NCBI RefSeq assembly: GCF_026626705.1 | Contig: NZ_JAPNKC010000001.1 | Span: forward strand, 7,830,001 to 7,894,000 | Direction: 5' to 3' | From: Pyxidicoccus sp. MSG2 | GTDB taxonomy: Bacteria > Myxococcota > Myxococcia > Myxococcales > Myxococcaceae | Length of the DNA stretch: 64,000 bases | Shown: one piece after another, positions 62,128 through 64,000 of the stretch | Layout of the letters: every line of letters starts with the position of its first letter | Numbering within the stretch: position 1 is the first letter of the stretch | Notes under the pieces: generated by a model | What the model was told of the DNA's origin: nothing | What the model saw: the letters and a program-made list of their open reading frames with translations, nothing else | Database searches by the model: none | Position numbers and translations under genes: made by a program

Positions 62128-63453
62128 TCAGTCGTCGAAGTCGGACATCCAGTCCGGCTTCTTCTCCGCTGGCGAGGAGGGGGCCGAGGGAGCCTTGGGC
62201 TTCGCGGGCGCTGGGGGGGCAGGCGGGGCCCCGCCGAAGTCCTTCATCCACGTGGGTGTGCCGGGCTTCGCGGGCGGGGGCGGGGCGGTGAAGCCCGGCT
62301 TCGCGCGCGTCAGCTTCGGCTGCGCGCCGCCGGGGTGCGACGCGGCGTGCGCGTCCAGGAAGTCCCGCATCCAGTCATCCGGGCGCGGCGGCTTCGGCGG
62401 CTCGCGAGGGGGCAGGGGCCGCATGGGCATCGGCGCCGCCGCCATGGGCAGGGGCGTGCCTCGTGCGACGGGCGCACTGCCCCCGGCCCGGCTCAGCGCG
62501 CGGAGCACCCGCTCCGTCTCGCTCGGCCAGCCAGGGAGGGATTCGAGTGCCTTGCGCGCCACCTCGAGGAAGCCGGGCGCGCCCGCCTCCGTGGGCACCT
62601 TCACCTTCTCCGCGCGCAGCCACTCCGCCATGCGCGTGAGCAGGCCCGGGTGGTTGCGGCGGAGGATGGCCACGTCGCCCTTCACCTCGTAGCCGCGCAT
62701 CTCCAGGTCGGCGATGGCCATGGCGCGGCTGGGGACGGGCAGCTCCATCCGCGCGAGCGGCTCCGGGCCTCCGTGGGCGTGCGCGTCCTCCTGCAGTTGC
62801 GTGAGGACGTCGTGGAGGATGCGCGCCACCATGGGGCCGTTGGAGGCATTGCCCACCTGCAGCTCGGGCGGCACCGCGGGCCAGGCGAGCACCAGCCCGC
62901 GGCCTTCCGCGAGGCGCTCGGGCCGGTCTCCGGGCAGCAGCGCGTGGTAGCCGCGCGGCGCGGCCGGGCTCTCCGGTGTCTGCACGTAGTGGAAGGCGTC
63001 CGCCGCGCCGTGCACCAGCCCGGCCAGCACGTCCCCGCGCGTCACCGTGAGCTGCCCGGGCACGCGCATGGGCGCGTCGCCGGGCCACGGGCCGGACAGG
63101 TGGCCGTAGAGGTACACGGGGTCGTTGAAGCCCTCCGCGTTGGCGGGGTGTTCCACCAACTCCACGGCGAAGAAGTACAGCTCCGAGGCGGCGATGCGGC
63201 GGGGCGTGCGGCCGGACGCCACTTCGTGGTGCGTGAGCTGGGCGCGCGTGGCGGCGGGGAGCAACTCCCGCTCGCTCGCGGGCACGACGTGCACGTTGCC
63301 CACGGCGTCGACGCCGACCACCCACTCCTGCTCCAGCAGGTGGGGCGCCTCCAGGCGGAACGCGTCCACCACGTGCGTCATCTCGGCGGCGTCCGAGCGG
63401 ACGGGCTCGGCCGCGCTGGCGGCATGGGGGACGAAGTAGCGGGGATGGCTCAC
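62128..63453 (-). CDS. Unknown protein with C-terminal WMxDF motifs
   Basis: This 441-residue protein (GTG 63453; start uncertain, no good Shine-Dalgarno sequence) is the first gene of the operon. The first 250 residues look folded, with LEAPHLLEQEWVVGVDAVGNVHVVP, ELYFFAVELVEHP and RARMELPVPS-like strand blocks and a His-rich patch (EDAHAHGG). The last 100 residues are Pro/Ala-rich and hold three copies of a short motif: DDWMRDF, PTWMKDF and PDWMSDF, the last at the very end. These look like linear docking motifs. No family was recognised. It is followed by the two VWA genes and the His-rich metal ATPase. Confidence 0.7.
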   Translation of the reverse strand: MSHPRYFVPHAASAAEPVRSDAAEMTHVVDAFRLEAPHLLEQEWVVGVDAVGNVHVVPASERELLPAATRAQLTHHEVASGRTPRRIAASELYFFAVELVEHPANAEGFNDPVYLYGHLSGPWPGDAPMRVPGQLTVTRGDVLAGLVHGAADAFHYVQTPESPAAPRGYHALLPGDRPERLAEGRGLVLAWPAVPPELQVGNASNGPMVARILHDVLTQLQEDAHAHGGPEPLARMELPVPSRAMAIADLEMRGYEVKGDVAILRRNHPGLLTRMAEWLRAEKVKVPTEAGAPGFLEVARKALESLPGWPSETERVLRALSRAGGSAPVARGTPLPMAAAPMPMRPLPPREPPKPPRPDDWMRDFLDAHAASHPGGAQPKLTRAKPGFTAPPPPAKPGTPTWMKDFGGAPPAPPAPAKPKAPSAPSSPAEKKPDWMSDFDD

Positions 63454-63516
63454 GGCGGAGGGAACGCTGTCCCAACCGGGCGGTTCTCGCAAGGGCGGGA
63501 CCCCGCTGAAATGAAA

Positions 63517-63558
63517 CGGGCCGGACGGAGCGTCTCAGGAGACGTTCCACCCGGCCCG
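63517..63558 (-). terminator. Terminator for the truncated gene
   Basis: A long imperfect stem (CGGGCCGG...CGTCT and AGACG...CCGGCCCG) lies 28 bases after the stop of the minus-strand gene at 63586. Confidence 0.65.
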
Positions 63559-63585
63559 CGAAGGCCGAAGCCGTGAAGCGAAGCG

Positions 63586-64000
63586 CTACTGGTCGTCGCA
63601 GGGCGTGCCCAGGCGCATGCCCTCGTAGACACCCAGGTCGTTGTAGATGAGCGGCAGGTTCTCGTGCACGGGCACCTGGCGCAACTCGAACGTCTTCTTG
63701 GTGTTCTCGATCCACATCGAGGACTTGTCGCGGTCCAGCACCAGCCGCAGCTCGCCCTTCTTGGTGGAGAAGATTTCGCCCTCGGAGTCGGAGACGACGT
63801 TGGTCATCTTCTGCGGCTTGAGGGTGCCGCGCGGGCCGATGAAGACGCGGTAGCTCTTCTGCTGCGACGGCTGGTAGCCGCGGTCCACGAAGTAGTAGTT
63901 GCCCTTCGTGTCACGCAGCAGCGCGTGGGGCGTGTACTGCTGCGGGTTGGGCTGGAACGTGGCCTTGCGCAACATCTCCGCGGCCTGCGCGCCGTCCACC
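63586..64000 (-). CDS. Unknown protein, C-terminal part only
   Basis: The frame runs off the window end; the first visible codon is internal (VDGAQAAEMLRKATF). The visible 138 residues are a beta-rich domain: HALLRDTKGNYYFVDRG, YRVFIGPRGTLKPQKM, EIFSTKKGELRLVLD, and a Cys near the end (GTPCDDQ). It was not recognised. The end of the gene is clear and is followed by a strong hairpin. Confidence 0.75.
   Translation of the reverse strand, partial: VDGAQAAEMLRKATFQPNPQQYTPHALLRDTKGNYYFVDRGYQPSQQKSYRVFIGPRGTLKPQKMTNVVSDSEGEIFSTKKGELRLVLDRDKSSMWIENTKKTFELRQVPVHENLPLIYNDLGVYEGMRLGTPCDDQ

Overview
This 64 kb window is very GC-rich, with G or C at most third codon positions, and is almost fully coding. 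Gene content points to a myxobacterium of the Myxococcus/Corallococcus type (delta-proteobacterial lineage, Myxococcota). The pointers are a complete bacillithiol pathway, an RpoH/SigC-like sigma factor behind a sigma-54-type promoter, a Hanks-type Ser/Thr kinase, many lipoproteins and secreted proteins of unknown function, annexin-like repeats and a DUF4157 protein. The genus is inferred, not proven. No rRNA, tRNA, CRISPR array, insertion sequence or phage integrase was seen.

Layout. 0-1.2 kb: the tail of an MFS transporter and a short-chain dehydrogenase. 1.2-6.6 kb: a minus-strand operon of two related beta-rich proteins, another small protein, a large proline-rich protein, a phage tail-collar protein and a tiny membrane peptide. 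6.8-8.7 kb: an ECF sigma factor divergent from a membrane protein with a catalytically dead cyclase-like domain. 8.8-10.7 kb: a secreted protein, a 75-residue stand-alone domain and a trypsin-like protease sharing that domain. 10.9-12.5 kb: the RpoH-like sigma factor and a DUF1360 membrane protein. 12.7-18.2 kb: a glycoside-hydrolase-like lipoprotein, an alpha/beta hydrolase, a broken AAA ATPase, a small lipoprotein and a DUF2911 protein. 18.2-26.3 kb: bshC-bshB1-bshA on the minus strand, divergent from a secreted PIG-L deacetylase, a 51-residue membrane peptide and a sodium:solute symporter, all overlapping by a few bases. 27.3-33.7 kb: a giant protein with five annexin repeats and a polymorphic-toxin-like C-terminus, its immediate neighbour (a possible immunity or partner protein) and a zinc-ribbon Ser/Thr kinase. 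33.8-43.1 kb: alpha-2-macroglobulin, penicillin-binding protein 1C and a tail-anchored protein with TRxxP motifs. 43.3-49.3 kb: an SRPBCC protein, a secreted protein with three DUF4082 domains and L-serine dehydratase. 49.7-53.2 kb: a frameshifted DUF4157 protein and a small HEAT-like partner. 53.5-57.2 kb: a secreted protein, a remnant and an intact copy of a DUF4041/GIY-YIG nuclease (SNIPE-like anti-phage candidate), and between the two copies a GATase-like protein. 57.3-63.5 kb: a likely four-gene minus-strand operon ending in a His-rich P1B-4 metal ATPase preceded by two von Willebrand A proteins. 63.6-64 kb: a truncated unknown gene.

How the genes work together. The bsh trio makes the thiol bacillithiol; the divergent deacetylase/symporter set may serve a related sugar or thiol conjugate. 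Alpha-2-macroglobulin and PBP1C form the classic periplasmic protease-trap and cell-wall repair pair. The best candidates for undescribed biology are the annexin-repeat toxin-like protein with its neighbour, the SNIPE-like nuclease with its decayed copy, the VWA/His-rich ATPase operon, the tail-collar operon, and the protease with its free N-terminal domain. Three indel-type frame breaks (about 16.07, 49.79 and 50.84 kb) are either real decay or assembly errors and should be checked against raw reads.
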